Assembly (NCBI GenBank): GCA_004172935.1
Contig: SDZD01000019.1
Span: forward strand, 35,795-99,794
Direction: 5' to 3'
Length of the DNA: 64,000 nt
Source: a bacterium
GTDB taxonomy: Bacteria > Armatimonadota > Abditibacteriia > Abditibacteriales > Abditibacteriaceae
The position numbers were made by a program, and so were the translations under genes. The stretch's first letter is position 1. Each line of letters begins with the position of its first letter. Below are positions 1 to 9,720 of the stretch, piece by piece. The notes below the pieces were generated by a model. That model saw only the letters and a list, made by a program, of their open reading frames with translations, ran no database searches and had not been told where the DNA came from.

Positions 1-3000
1 GCGCATACGTTCCTGATGAACGACGAGATGAACCGCCATCGTTACCTGTTCGCGAATGGCGCGCACAGGTAGGTCGAAGCCAGCCATCATAACCATCGTT
101 TCCAAACGCTTGAGGGTATCGCGCGGGCCGTTCGAGTGAGCCGTTGTAAGGCTACCATCGTGGCCGGTGTTCATAGCCTGAAGCATGTCGAGAGCTTCGC
201 CGCCGCGACATTCGCCGACCACGATACGGTCGGGACGCATACGCAAACAGTTGCGCACCAAATCGCGGATGGTGATTTCGCCTGAACCTTCGATGTTTGG
301 GGGGCGAGTTTCCAAACGGATGACGTGTTCCTGACGCAACTGAAGTTCGGCAGCATCTTCGATGGTGACGATGCGGTCGCTGGCAGGGATAAAGCTCGAC
401 AAAATGTTGAGCGTTGTGGTTTTGCCCGAACCCGTACCGCCCGAAACGACGATGTTGAGCCTTCCTTCGACAGCGGCCTGCAAGAACTGAGCAGCTTCAC
501 GAGAAACCGAACCGAAGTTGATGAGGTCGGTCATTGTCAGCGGGTCGCGGGCGAATTTACGAATCGTCATCGTCGGCCCGCCCAAAGCGAGCGGCGGGAT
601 GATGGCGTTGAAGCGGCTTCCGTCGCGCAAGCGTCCGTCAACCATCGGCGATTTTTCATCGACGCGACGACCAAGCGGGGCCACGATGCGCTCGATGACC
701 TGCATCACGTGGTTGTTATCGCGGAAGCGCTGCGGAGCAATTTCCAACTTACCTTTGCGTTCGACGTAAATCTGGAACGGGCCGTTGACCATGACTTCGT
801 CGACTTCCGGGTCATTGAGTAGTGGCTCGATGGGACCAAGACCAACGATTTCGTTGAGCAAGTCCATCACGAGCGAGGCGCGCTCGGCACGCGACACGGC
901 GACCTTTTCTTCTGCGATGACCAGGCCGATCATTTCTTCGACCTGCCCGCGCAAACGTTCGGGGTTGGAAAGAGCGGCAGCGTTGCCTTCAAATTCGCGC
1001 AGCAAACGCTGTTGGATGCGTTCGCGCAATTGCGAATAGGGCAAAGCGTTATCGCGCCCACGCTCAGCCTGTTGGCGCTTGAGGGCGGTGAACGGGTTCC
1101 CCGTCGATTTCTCGACCGTCAGAGTAGGCTGCGGCGCCAAGGGCGGAATCTTGGCACGGATGCGGGCGCCGTCAGGCAGAGGACGGTCGAGCAAAGGAAC
1201 TTTGGCGTCGATGCGTCCACCAGTCAGTTCGGCAATGCGGCGCACGATTGCCAACAAGTGGTCATCGTCGCGGAATGAAACGCCAGTGCGCTCGATGCGG
1301 CCCAAGCGCTCGACGGCGACATCAGTTGAACCGACGACCAGAATTTTGTTGACCGTGACCTCTTCCAGAAGGTTGACCAGAGGGCCGAGGTCGGTGATTT
1401 CGCGGACGAACTCTTCAACCATCCACACACGGTCAACGGGCGAAAGCGGCAAATTGAACTCGCGAATCGCCGAATCGACAGCGCGCTCGATGGGCGCTTT
1501 GACGTTATCGCGCGTCGGATTTTGCAGAGCGCGATTGTCGAGTGCTCCCAGAACCGCGTCGAAGACAAAGTGCTTCTGGCGATAGAGGGCACGGTTGCGA
1601 GCCTCGGCTTCGCTGGAAACCCCCTCGCCACCAGTGCGAGCCAGTTCACCAGCAGCCCGTTCCAGAGCGCCCCCCGGCGTACTGACCGGAGCGGGCGTAG
1701 GAGCGGGTTCGCTGTATTGGCGAGAAGGAGCAACAGGCGTATCGCGTAGCGCATCGCGCCCAGCCAGGCGCTGTGCCCACAACGAAGTCGGCGCAGCAGC
1801 CCCTTGAGCATTGGGCGCAGGAGGCGTCCCTAGACGCGCTCCCAGACCTGATGGGGCCGGAGTGGGAGCAGGAGTTGGCGCGGGCGCTTCGGGTTCGGGC
1901 GCGGCCTCGACTTCCCACGGCAACGGCGGAGCAACGGGCGATGCCTCTTCGTATGCCGCCACAGGAGCAACAGGAGGTTCCACAGGCACAAATGGCTGAG
2001 GCGCTTGTTGTGCTTCGGGTTCGGCCTGAGCAGCAACGGGAGCCTCTTCTTCGTAGGTTTCGATGGTTACAGGCGCCACTTCCGGGTCTTCCAGACTTGA
2101 TGGCGGCAAGGCGATGGCTTCGGCCTCAACCTCAGCGGCTTCTGGCTGTTGTTCCTGTGCGTATGCCTGAGGTTCTGGCTCAATAGCGGCTTCGACGACT
2201 TCGGGTTCGGGAACCGGGGGAAGCACATCTTCCAATCGGGCTTCGGGGTCGAAGGGCGCCTGAACTTCGGGCACGGGCGCACTGGCAACGACTTCCGGTT
2301 GCACGACTTCGGGTTCAGGAGCGGCGGGTTTTGGTTGCGTGGCGGCGATGGCATTGGCGCGCATCGCTTTGAGTCGGTCGGCCAGTGATGGCGTCGCCGC
2401 ACGTGTGGCCTCGCGCGGCTCGGCATTGGCACGAGCGGCCATAAGACGGTCGAAGGCAGTGCCACCCGATGAAGGAACAGGAGGGGGAGTTACAGGCGCA
2501 ACAGGTTCTTCGACAGGTTCGGGGGTGGGAACCGGGGCCAATGAAACGGGTTCGCTTTGCTGCTCGGTGGGAGGAAGGGACACGGCCTCGAATGAGGGGC
2601 GCTCTTCTGCGCGAGGTGCGGGCGCGGCTTCCACTTCTTCCTCGTCGGACTCTGAAGGTGGGACAGTCAAACCAGCCCAGGCGCCTTCACTGGCGGGTTC
2701 GCGCGGAGTTACAACCTCGGCGTCGGACTCGCTGTTGAAAAGAGATGGGCGACGGAATGGGGCGGACGGCAAAGGCACATCGTTTTCGCTCTCGATAGAG
2801 ACGGGCGCCTCTTCTGCCTCGGCCATACGCGCGATGGGAGCAGCAGCGACATCTTCCAACGGAGCGGCTTTAAAGCGCTCTGCGAGTTGGCTCATGGCAG
2901 GGCGGTCAGGAATGACCGGATCAGGCAAGCTGCCATTTTCATCTTCTTCCAATTCGGCGGTACGACGTGCCAATCGCTCCAGAGGCGAAAGCCGTTTGGG

Positions 3001-3264
3001 TGGTGCTTCGGGAGCGGGAGCCTCTGAAGCGGCGACTGGCGCGAACACAGGAGGCGCAACGGGTGGAACCGAAGGCGCAGGGATGGAGGCTTCGGGAACT
3101 GGCGGTGGCGCAAGCGGAGCCGCTTCCTCGGTGGGCGGAGGTGGGGGGATAGTAGCGGGCGAACTCGATTTACCGAGATCGGGAATCGCGAAGACGCCCT
3201 CGTCCTCGCGTTCAGTTTCACCGCGTCCGCCGCGAATACGGTCAATTCGAGAAAAAAGTGACAT
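1..3264 (-). CDS. CpaF/TadA-type secretion ATPase with duplicated N-terminal domain (partial)
   Basis: Hexameric ATPase of the type II/IV secretion superfamily that would drive assembly of a Tad/Flp-type pilus or related machine at the inner membrane. The frame is open for 1088 codons from ATG 3264 and runs off the left edge, so the C-terminus is missing. Residues about 20-570 are a low-complexity Pro/Ala/Glu/Val linker. Two successive copies of the CpaF N-terminal region follow (about 573-718 and 750-900): each has a helical stretch, a LGP(L/I) turn, and a region ending IPPLA. The catalytic core follows: Walker [11 protein letters not shown] near residue 942, Asp box IEDAAELQL, Walker B-like [11 protein letters not shown], His box [14 protein letters not shown]. 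Most CpaF proteins are about 450-500 residues with one N-terminal region, so length and duplication are unusual. Neighbouring tad genes would lie left of the window. ATPase identity is certain; the machine served is inferred. Confidence 0.93.
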   Translation of the reverse strand, partial: MSLFSRIDRIRGGRGETEREDEGVFAIPDLGKSSSPATIPPPPPTEEAAPLAPPPVPEASIPAPSVPPVAPPVFAPVAASEAPAPEAPPKRLSPLERLARRTAELEEDENGSLPDPVIPDRPAMSQLAERFKAAPLEDVAAAPIARMAEAEEAPVSIESENDVPLPSAPFRRPSLFNSESDAEVVTPREPASEGAWAGLTVPPSESDEEEVEAAPAPRAEERPSFEAVSLPPTEQQSEPVSLAPVPTPEPVEEPVAPVTPPPVPSSGGTAFDRLMAARANAEPREATRAATPSLADRLKAMRANAIAATQPKPAAPEPEVVQPEVVASAPVPEVQAPFDPEARLEDVLPPVPEPEVVEAAIEPEPQAYAQEQQPEAAEVEAEAIALPPSSLEDPEVAPVTIETYEEEAPVAAQAEPEAQQAPQPFVPVEPPVAPVAAYEEASPVAPPLPWEVEAAPEPEAPAPTPAPTPAPSGLGARLGTPPAPNAQGAAAPTSLWAQRLAGRDALRDTPVAPSRQYSEPAPTPAPVSTPGGALERAAGELARTGGEGVSSEAEARNRALYRQKHFVFDAVLGALDNRALQNPTRDNVKAPIERAVDSAIREFNLPLSPVDRVWMVEEFVREITDLGPLVNLLEEVTVNKILVVGSTDVAVERLGRIERTGVSFRDDDHLLAIVRRIAELTGGRIDAKVPLLDRPLPDGARIRAKIPPLAPQPTLTVEKSTGNPFTALKRQQAERGRDNALPYSQLRERIQQRLLREFEGNAAALSNPERLRGQVEEMIGLVIAEEKVAVSRAERASLVMDLLNEIVGLGPIEPLLNDPEVDEVMVNGPFQIYVERKGKLEIAPQRFRDNNHVMQVIERIVAPLGRRVDEKSPMVDGRLRDGSRFNAIIPPLALGGPTMTIRKFARDPLTMTDLINFGSVSREAAQFLQAAVEGRLNIVVSGGTGSGKTTTLNILSSFIPASDRIVTIEDAAELQLRQEHVIRLETRPPNIEGSGEITIRDLVRNCLRMRPDRIVVGECRGGEALDMLQAMNTGHDGSLTTAHSNGPRDTLKRLETMVMMAGFDLPVRAIREQVTMAVHLVVHQERMR

Positions 3265-3342
3265 GACAAAAAGGCGCCATACGCCAGAGCTGTGTTCAGT
3301 TTGGCCCGCCGCGCCCACCATGTGCTGCCACGACGAAACCGA

Positions 3343-4806
3343 TTACTTTTCGCGCAAGCGCTCGATAAGTTCGTTCTTGCGCATATGCAAGCCCTCTTCC
3401 AATCCTACCGGATAAGAGTGAGGGTTCACAAAACGCTTGATCGAGCCATTGAGCGAAGCGAGTTCATTTGTAGCCCGTTGCTGTGCGGCGTGCAAACTCT
3501 CGCTGGCACGCACGCGCTTACCCGCCCGAAAAGCGGGTTCCAACAACTCGCGCGCTTCAAGCCCCGCCTCAATGTGGCGACGCCGAATCGGGTCGATGGG
3601 GTCAACGATACGAAAATCGCCTTCCGGCTCAAAACCGTCTTCATAAATTGCATCGGCGACAAATTGACCACTTGCATCAACGAAGCGTCGCGCTCCTAAA
3701 ACACCGGGAGTCGAAATCTTGATGCTTTGCTCACTCAATTTCACGCGCGGCTCCCAAAAGCCCTGCTCGTCGCGCACGGCGGTCAGTTTGTAAACGCCAC
3801 CCAAAGCGGGCTGATCGTTCCCAGTCACAAGTCGCGTGCCCACGCCCCAGACGCCGATTTTCGCGCCCTGCTCCTTCAGGCTGGCGATTAGATTTTCGTC
3901 GAGGTCGTTGGAAGCGAAGATTTTGGCGTCGGGAAAACCGCCAGCGTCCAAAATCTTGCGAGCCTCAATGCTCAGATAGGCCAAGTCGCCGGAGTCAAGA
4001 CGGATGCCGAGCAAATCGTGACCGCGCTTACGCAGTTTGTGGCCCGCTTCGACGGCATTGCGGACACCTTCGAGGGTGTCGTAAGTATCGACCAGAAACA
4101 CGACGTTGTTCGGCAACGCTTCGGCATAGGTGTCGAAGGCTTCGGGTTCGGTGTCGAAGAGCATGACCCACGAGTGGGCGTGCGTGCCGCGCACCGGAAT
4201 ATCGAAGCACTTGCCCGCTAAAACGTGGCTGGTGGCCGAGCAACCGCCGACAAAGGCGGCGCGACTGGCCGAAAGCGCGCCGTCGATGCCCTGCGCGCGG
4301 CGCGCTCCAAATTCGAGAACTGGTTCGCCGCGCGTTGCCAAACAAATACGCGCTGCCTTGGTGGCGATGAGGGTCTGGAAGTTGATGATGTTGAGCAGCG
4401 CCGTTTCGAGCAACTGGCAGTGCAACACGGGGCCTTGCACGCGAACCAGTGGTTGCTGAGAAAAGCAGACGGAGCCTTCGCGCATGGCGTCGACATCGAC
4501 TTGCAAACTGAGGTCGCCCAGGTAATCGAGAAAGGCACTTTCAAAAAGCGGCTTGTCGTCGGCACCAAGCAGGGTTTCCAGATAGGCCAAATCGGAGGTA
4601 TCGAAGGCGAAGCGCTCGATCCACTCAATGGCGGGTTCGATCCCACAGGCAACGGCAAAGCCACCATTGAAAGGCAGCTTGCGGAAATACATCTGGAAAT
4701 TGGTCCATTCGTTGTGGCGCCCCGACTTCCAGTAGCCATAGGCCATAGTGAGTTGATAGAGGTCGGTCAACAACACGCTGGAGCCGTCGAAGAAAAGGTT
4801 CTGCAT
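3343..4806 (-). CDS. pncB: Nicotinate phosphoribosyltransferase
   Basis: Converts nicotinate and PRPP to nicotinate mononucleotide in the Preiss-Handler NAD salvage pathway; cytoplasmic. The 487-residue product has the NAPRTase hallmarks: LTDLYQLTMAYGYW near residue 15, GTHAHSWVM near 205 (phosphorylated His region in this family) and LDSGDLAYLS near 270. The length fits the long NAPRTase class (about 480-500). The reading frame extends upstream, but ATG 4806 is preceded by a GGGAG ribosome binding site eight bases away and matches family starts, so I use it. It lies 23 bases downstream of pncA on the same strand, so the two steps nicotinamide to nicotinate to NaMN are probably one transcript. 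Confidence 0.96.
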   Translation of the reverse strand: MQNLFFDGSSVLLTDLYQLTMAYGYWKSGRHNEWTNFQMYFRKLPFNGGFAVACGIEPAIEWIERFAFDTSDLAYLETLLGADDKPLFESAFLDYLGDLSLQVDVDAMREGSVCFSQQPLVRVQGPVLHCQLLETALLNIINFQTLIATKAARICLATRGEPVLEFGARRAQGIDGALSASRAAFVGGCSATSHVLAGKCFDIPVRGTHAHSWVMLFDTEPEAFDTYAEALPNNVVFLVDTYDTLEGVRNAVEAGHKLRKRGHDLLGIRLDSGDLAYLSIEARKILDAGGFPDAKIFASNDLDENLIASLKEQGAKIGVWGVGTRLVTGNDQPALGGVYKLTAVRDEQGFWEPRVKLSEQSIKISTPGVLGARRFVDASGQFVADAIYEDGFEPEGDFRIVDPIDPIRRRHIEAGLEARELLEPAFRAGKRVRASESLHAAQQRATNELASLNGSIKRFVNPHSYPVGLEEGLHMRKNELIERLREK

Positions 4807-4829
4807 GAAAAAGTCTCCCTTACCGTTGA

Positions 4830-5441
4830 TTAGAGTTGTCCGCTGACGGCGATTTGACCGCCCGCCGCTTGCACTTCGCCCAAAGCGCGCGCACAATCGC
4901 CGCTTTGCATTTCAACGCCGCGACAGGCATCCGAGATAACCGTCGTAGCAAAGCCAAGGGATAGCGCGTCGAGAGCCGTCCACTTCACGCAATAGTCGGT
5001 GGCCAAACCACAAACGAAAACGCTGCTGACGCCGCGCTGACGCAGATAGTCGCCCAACCCGGTGGCATGAAGGCGCCCGTTGTCAAAAAAGCCGGAATAG
5101 GAATCGACAAGAGGGTCGGTTCCCTTCTTGAACAGGCCATCAAGACCGGAGGTATCGAGGTCGGCGCGAATTTCGGCGCCCACCGTGTTTTGGACACAGT
5201 GGACTGGCCACATCACCTGCGCAAGCCCATTGAGTTCGATGACTTGCCCAATTTGGGTGCCGGGGTGGTTGGCCGCGAATGAGGCGTGGTCGAGTGGGTG
5301 CCAGTCCTGCGTAGCGACTACCACGTCGAAGCGGGGCAAAATGGAGTTAATGACGGGGACGACCAAATCGCCGCCCGTAACAGCGAGAGCGCCACCGGGG
5401 CAGAAATCGTTCTGGACATCAACAATAATAAGAGCTGTCAT
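4830..5441 (-). CDS. pncA: Nicotinamidase
   Basis: Hydrolyses nicotinamide to nicotinate and ammonia, feeding the pncB product downstream. The 203-residue isochorismatase-fold protein carries the catalytic triad seen in PncA: Asp8 (LIIVDVQNDF), Lys106 (FKKGTDP) and Cys151 (GLATDYCVKWTA). Likely metal ligands are Asp46, His48, His52 and His81. The open frame runs back to 5504, but ATG 5441 has AAGGA just upstream and gives the usual N-terminus. First gene of a probable pncA-pncB operon read leftwards; no riboswitch was recognised in the roughly 230 bases upstream. Confidence 0.96.
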   Translation of the reverse strand: MTALIIVDVQNDFCPGGALAVTGGDLVVPVINSILPRFDVVVATQDWHPLDHASFAANHPGTQIGQVIELNGLAQVMWPVHCVQNTVGAEIRADLDTSGLDGLFKKGTDPLVDSYSGFFDNGRLHATGLGDYLRQRGVSSVFVCGLATDYCVKWTALDALSLGFATTVISDACRGVEMQSGDCARALGEVQAAGGQIAVSGQL

Positions 5442-5669
5442 TGTTTTTCCTTTCGAGTTGAGGGGATATTTTGCACGCTTTGGCGACTTTGTGCAATTTT
5501 TCACAAAGTCAAAAACCGCAAATTTTGTAATTTGCGACTCTGGCTAAAAAATTGAGCCTTACAAATTCGGTTCAAATAAGCTCGATGTACGCCAATTGGG
5601 GGATTAATTCTTCGAATGCTCCCTCATCGACGTAATTTTTGACTAAAATCCGATTCATTTCCTGCTCAC

Positions 5670-7280
5670 ATGACTTTGCTTTTTCGTAAGCCCGCGTGGT
5701 TCGTTTGCCTTGTCGCCACTCATCCGCTGCTATTAAGTTCCTGCTCACAATCGGGCGTCGCTTCGGCCCCCACCAATTCGGCATCTACGTCCACTAAAGC
5801 GGCAACGACTGCTACTTCGGCTTCATGGCAGGGGACGAAGGTTTCAACCGATGTGTTGGTTATTGGCGGCACGCCTTCGGGCGTGGTGGCGGCTATCGCG
5901 GCAGCTCGGCAGGGCGCCAAAGTTATTCTAGTAGAGGACAGGGCCGAACTGGGCGGCGACATCGTATACGCGATGCTGAACATGTTCGATGTACCGATGC
6001 GCCCGAACGGAACTTCTCCGGTGGCGGTGGGTATTTTCGGCGAGATTTATAAGCCGCTGGGGGTCGCGTTCGACATCAAAAAAGCGCGCGCGTTGCTGGA
6101 AGCCAAAGTCGCGGCAGAGCCGAACATTACGCTGTGGAAGCGCGCCCATGTGCAAAGCGCGTGGAAAAATGGCCAGCGCGTCACGGGCGCCGTCATCGCG
6201 GCCATGCCCGGAAAAACCAACGCTGCCCTACCCGCCTCACAGGTGGGAGTAACGGCAAAAGCAATCATCGACGCCAGCAACGATGCCGATTTCGCGGCGC
6301 GGGCCGGAGCGACCTCGTTCGTCGGGCGCCAGGCCGGAGGACGCGATAATAAACAACAGTCGGTGAGCCTGTTGTTCTCGATTCAGGGGGCGAACTGGTC
6401 GAAGATGGAAGCCTATGTGCGCGGTGTCAAACCGATGGCAGCGGCCAAACGCATCGGGCAAGAGTACGCCTCGGATGTGGCACCGACCACTTCCAAAGAA
6501 GTCGCGCCCACTGTGAAACAGACGACACCGCAAAAACCGGTGTTGCACCGTCTGGGAGGCGTGGATGGCAACTACATTTGGGAGCGCGGCGATGTGGTTC
6601 AAAACTATGTGCCACTCAATCCGAATGTGCTGGCATTGAGCGTAAATTTCGGCAAGCAAAGTGATGGCAGCATCATCCTCAACACCCTGAACGCCATCAA
6701 TGTCAACGGGTTAAACGATGCAGATAAAGCCCGCGCCCGCAATGAGATGAACACCGAATTGAAGAGTTTCATCCCCTATTTGCGAACTTCGATGCCGGGG
6801 CTGGAAAACATCACACTCGGACAAATTGCCCCCGAACTATATATTCGCGAAACGCGCCATCTGCGCGCACTGTATGAATTGACGGTTAATGATGTTCGCG
6901 GCCAACAGAAATTCCCCGACCGCGTGGCATTAGCCTCCTACCCGCTCGACTTACATCCCTACGAGAAGAACCAGCGCAACCCATTTGGGCCGAAGCGCTA
7001 CTTTTATACGATCCCACTGCGCGCCACAGTGCCACGCGACATAGACGGCGTTTTCGTGGCCTCGCGCTGTTTAGGCGCGACCTATGAGGCCGCAGGGTCG
7101 GCGCGCGTGATTCCAGTGACTGCGGCAGTGGGACAAGCGTGCGGCGTAGCGGCGGCATGGGCGGCAAAGAAGGGCAAAACTCCGCAACAGATCGCGAAAT
7201 CGGCAACCGATTATGGCGCAATTCAAACCTATCTGCGAGAGAGCGGAGCCGACGTGGGCGACCAATTTCCGACCTCTTAA
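5670..7280 (+). CDS. FAD-dependent oxidoreductase, predicted lipoprotein
   Basis: A 536-residue FAD-dependent oxidoreductase of the FAD_oxidored (PF12831-like) type. The N-terminus has a hydrophobic stretch ending in a lipobox-like LLSSC around residues 21-25, followed by a Ser/Thr/Ala-rich spacer, so export and lipid anchoring are likely. The dinucleotide-binding fold begins near residue 62 (DVLVIGGTPSGVVAAIAAARQG) with a following acidic VILVEDR. A C-terminal FAD-contact segment is visible near residues 465-495 (DGVFVASRC, then AAGSARVIPVTAAVGQACGVAAA). In this family these proteins often sit among polysaccharide-degradation genes, and several secreted glycosidases occur in this window, but the substrate cannot be read from the sequence. 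Monocistronic as far as seen. Confidence 0.85.
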   Translation: MTLLFRKPAWFVCLVATHPLLLSSCSQSGVASAPTNSASTSTKAATTATSASWQGTKVSTDVLVIGGTPSGVVAAIAAARQGAKVILVEDRAELGGDIVYAMLNMFDVPMRPNGTSPVAVGIFGEIYKPLGVAFDIKKARALLEAKVAAEPNITLWKRAHVQSAWKNGQRVTGAVIAAMPGKTNAALPASQVGVTAKAIIDASNDADFAARAGATSFVGRQAGGRDNKQQSVSLLFSIQGANWSKMEAYVRGVKPMAAAKRIGQEYASDVAPTTSKEVAPTVKQTTPQKPVLHRLGGVDGNYIWERGDVVQNYVPLNPNVLALSVNFGKQSDGSIILNTLNAINVNGLNDADKARARNEMNTELKSFIPYLRTSMPGLENITLGQIAPELYIRETRHLRALYELTVNDVRGQQKFPDRVALASYPLDLHPYEKNQRNPFGPKRYFYTIPLRATVPRDIDGVFVASRCLGATYEAAGSARVIPVTAAVGQACGVAAAWAAKKGKTPQQIAKSATDYGAIQTYLRESGADVGDQFPTS

Positions 7281-7331
7281 TCGGCACAAAAATGACTGGT
7301 AATTCCGAGATGTGTTCTACACACTAAGGGC

Positions 7332-8111
7332 ATGTCCGTCTCCCCATCTCAACACGAACTGCTCACACGGGCCAACGAAGCGTTGCTTCAAGGAATGCAA
7401 ACGTTGGGCATCGAGGTCGAGGCCCGCGAAGGCGCCATTTTGTGTGTCGGAACCCCACTTCAGGTGCTGTGCCACGAGGTCGTGGTTTCGGGCGAAGGCA
7501 GCATCGTGTCGCTGGCAATCCATCTGGCATTGGGAAGCCAACGCAGCGATCCGGTTATCTCCGAATGTGTCGCGGGCTTCGCATCTGATTTCGATGCGGC
7601 GCTTACCAACGCCGTCACCAACTGGATGCTCTCGGTGTTGCTGACAGCGATGGCGTGGCATAACTCCGATGCCTGCCCAGCCCACATGGCCTCCAGCGAG
7701 AACCGCGAGTTCCCCGACCGTAGCGGCCAGATGCGCTCATGGTGCATCGTTTCCAGCCCAGCGTTAGCGATGGGCGATTTCGAGGGCGATCCGCAAACGA
7801 TGGACACCAAAGAAACCCTGATGCCATTGTTCGCGGAATTGACGCGCGCACCGAAGATGCATTGGGTGAAGGCATTCGTCACTCATTTACCCGGCGGACA
7901 AAACAATGGCGACTGCACCGTCGATAACATCACCTCAGAGAAGGGCAAACGACTGCTGTTTTCATCGCGCACCCTCGCAAGACCGCCCATGTTGCGGCAG
8001 TTCCATATCCTGTGCCCGCTCGAAAGCGAGGCTGTGGAAGAAGACCTCGCCAATGCGAAGCCACAAGCCCGCCCCAGTTTCTGGGCGCGACTGCGCGGCA
8101 TGAAGCACTAA
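7332..8111 (+). CDS. DUF6348-like protein of unknown function
   Basis: A 259-residue soluble protein with no signal peptide or membrane segment. The pattern of an ECVAGFASDF segment near residue 78, an alternating hydrophobic stretch near 95-110, and HWVKAFVTHL followed by CTVDN near 178-200 recalls the DUF6348 family, in which a conserved HWxR segment and a later DN occur. That assignment is from memory and tentative. The start ATG 7332 follows AAGGGC very closely. It is 51 bases after the FAD oxidoreductase on the same strand, so co-transcription is possible but function is unknown. Confidence 0.7.
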   Translation: MSVSPSQHELLTRANEALLQGMQTLGIEVEAREGAILCVGTPLQVLCHEVVVSGEGSIVSLAIHLALGSQRSDPVISECVAGFASDFDAALTNAVTNWMLSVLLTAMAWHNSDACPAHMASSENREFPDRSGQMRSWCIVSSPALAMGDFEGDPQTMDTKETLMPLFAELTRAPKMHWVKAFVTHLPGGQNNGDCTVDNITSEKGKRLLFSSRTLARPPMLRQFHILCPLESEAVEEDLANAKPQARPSFWARLRGMKH

Positions 8112-8416
8112 AAATAATGGGCATCTCAAACGGGACGAAGCGCAACGAAAAATGGGAGGAATCCATGACCTTTCAAGCCAATCTCACCCCGAAAAGTGCG
8201 CTTTGTCTGTTGAGAGGAGGGCACCGATTAGGCCACTTTGTAGACGGAAAATAAATCCCAGTTCACGTCCGAAGAGGCGTATTTCCACCCAATCAGTTCT
8301 CCTAGTTTTCTTTAAGAAGCCAACAACTCACTTCCCACGCTCATCAACGAAGAGGCGTGAAAACACATCCATTTCAGGGACAGATGCCATGAGTAAGCGC
8401 TATTTTACGAAGAGGT
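8112..8416. other. Intergenic stretch with three GAAGAGG words
   Basis: About 305 bases between the DUF6348-like gene and the convergent M42 peptidase gene. The word GAAGAGGCGT occurs at 8271-8280 and 8349-8358, and GAAGAGGTTC at 8409-8418. A 95-codon open frame across it has no family features and poor composition, so I do not call it a gene. Nothing else recognised. Confidence 0.4.
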
Positions 8417-9481
8417 TCAGCAAGTCAAATAGGCGATAATCATTTTCGTGGTGGCTTCGAGGGCTTCGATGTGAGTGCGCTCGATGCCATGCGTGGCATC
8501 GACGCCGGGGCCAATGAGAGCGAAGCGGGCATCGAGTCCGGCCTTACGCGCAGCTCCCGCGTCAGAGGCATATTTGGGAAAGACATCGGGCAACAACTCG
8601 ACATCGTTTTCGCGCGCCAAACGGCGTAGTTTTTGGCCCAGTTCAACATCGTAAGGGCCGTCGGCGTCGGCGACGCAGAGCGTGCATCTCGACTCTTTAG
8701 ATTGCTGGCCTTCGCCAACGGGAGCGACATCAAGGGCCAATAATTCGGATAAATCGGCGGGCCAGCCCGATGCGCCGCCATGCTCTTGCTCCTCGTAGTT
8801 GGTGAGGAAAACCGTCGTGCGCTGGGTAAAGGGTGTGTTGCTATCGTAGATGGCTTTTAGCGCCGCCAGCAAACAGGCGACGAGGGCTTTATCATCCAAA
8901 AAGCGCGAACGGACATAACCTTCGCTCCAGATGGTGCGCGGCTCGAATGCCACGAAATCGCCGATTTCGATGCCCAACTCGGCGACTTCTTCCGCCGAAT
9001 TGGCACAGGCATCAAGGCGCACTTCAATGGTGTTTTCATTGCGCGGCACTTCGGCGTTGCCATTTTCGCCCTGATGCAGATGATGCGAGGCGTTGGCAAC
9101 AATCACTGAGCCACAGTAGCAACGACCATTTTGAGCGAACACGCGCACCGCCTCGTTTTCGATGGAGTTCCACGAGTAGTTGCCGAGTTGGAACAGATGA
9201 AATCGGCCATTGGGGTTAATGGTCTTCACCAAACCTCCCAGAGTATCGAGATGCGCGGTGATACCGCGCGGCTCATCGGCTTTTTTTCCAGCGAAAGTAG
9301 CTGATAGAACCCCCTTTCGCGAAACGTGGATTTCGGTGGGCGCCCAATCACAGAGAGTTTTGCGGCACCACTCGGTGGCCTCCTGAGTGCGACCTACAGG
9401 TGAGGGGATGGCAAGCAGGGTATCGAGTGTTTGATGTAGGTAATCGAGATCGGGAATGGGCAGCGGCACGGGCCGGAACAC
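8417..9481 (-). CDS. M42-family metallopeptidase
   Basis: A 354-residue cytosolic dinuclear-metal aminopeptidase of family M42 (the FrvX/YtoP group, related to tetrahedral aminopeptidases). Motifs are in the expected order: TAHLDTLG with metal ligand His77, RSRFLDDKALV near residue 192 supplying the bridging Asp, YEEQEHGG near 228 with the catalytic Glu, and GPGVDATHGIERTH near the C-terminus with the last His ligand. Length matches the family. It is convergent with the upstream DUF6348-like gene and not in an evident operon. Likely role is peptide turnover; substrate preference cannot be predicted. Confidence 0.9.
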   Translation of the reverse strand: MFRPVPLPIPDLDYLHQTLDTLLAIPSPVGRTQEATEWCRKTLCDWAPTEIHVSRKGVLSATFAGKKADEPRGITAHLDTLGGLVKTINPNGRFHLFQLGNYSWNSIENEAVRVFAQNGRCYCGSVIVANASHHLHQGENGNAEVPRNENTIEVRLDACANSAEEVAELGIEIGDFVAFEPRTIWSEGYVRSRFLDDKALVACLLAALKAIYDSNTPFTQRTTVFLTNYEEQEHGGASGWPADLSELLALDVAPVGEGQQSKESRCTLCVADADGPYDVELGQKLRRLARENDVELLPDVFPKYASDAGAARKAGLDARFALIGPGVDATHGIERTHIEALEATTKMIIAYLTC

Positions 9482-9720
9482 TTTGCACGTTACGCGCCAC
9501 CTCGCGCCATTCCCAATGGTGCGCGACCATTGGGAAAACCCTCACTCGCTTTCCCCCTACCCACTTTCACCACTACTTTTTGGGACCAGCAACGACGTTT
9601 ACAACATGCATAAAAACTACTGAACACACACCAAAACACCAAATAACCTCAAAGAATCATAGTCGCCGCAACCCAACAAAGAAAACTTAATCAGCAAAGG
9701 CTCACTCTATATCCTTGCCC

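Noticed and set aside
1224..1811. 195-codon minus-strand ORF in another frame of the CpaF gene
   Set aside because: Same strand, shifted frame; Arg/Ser/Leu-rich and without recognisable features, inside a gene with a strong reading frame.
2339..3415. 358-codon plus-strand ORF opposite the CpaF linker
   Set aside because: It is the complement of Pro/Ala/Glu-rich coding sequence, giving a Gly/Ser/Ala-rich translation without family motifs; the minus-strand frame continues into a clear ATPase.
5572..5784. 70-codon minus-strand ORF before the FAD oxidoreductase
   Set aside because: Overlaps the signal peptide of the plus-strand gene and has no family features or ribosome binding site.
8152..8439. 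95-codon plus-strand ORF in the intergenic region
   Set aside because: Basic, Ser/Pro/Arg-rich translation without domain; overlaps the end of the M42 gene.
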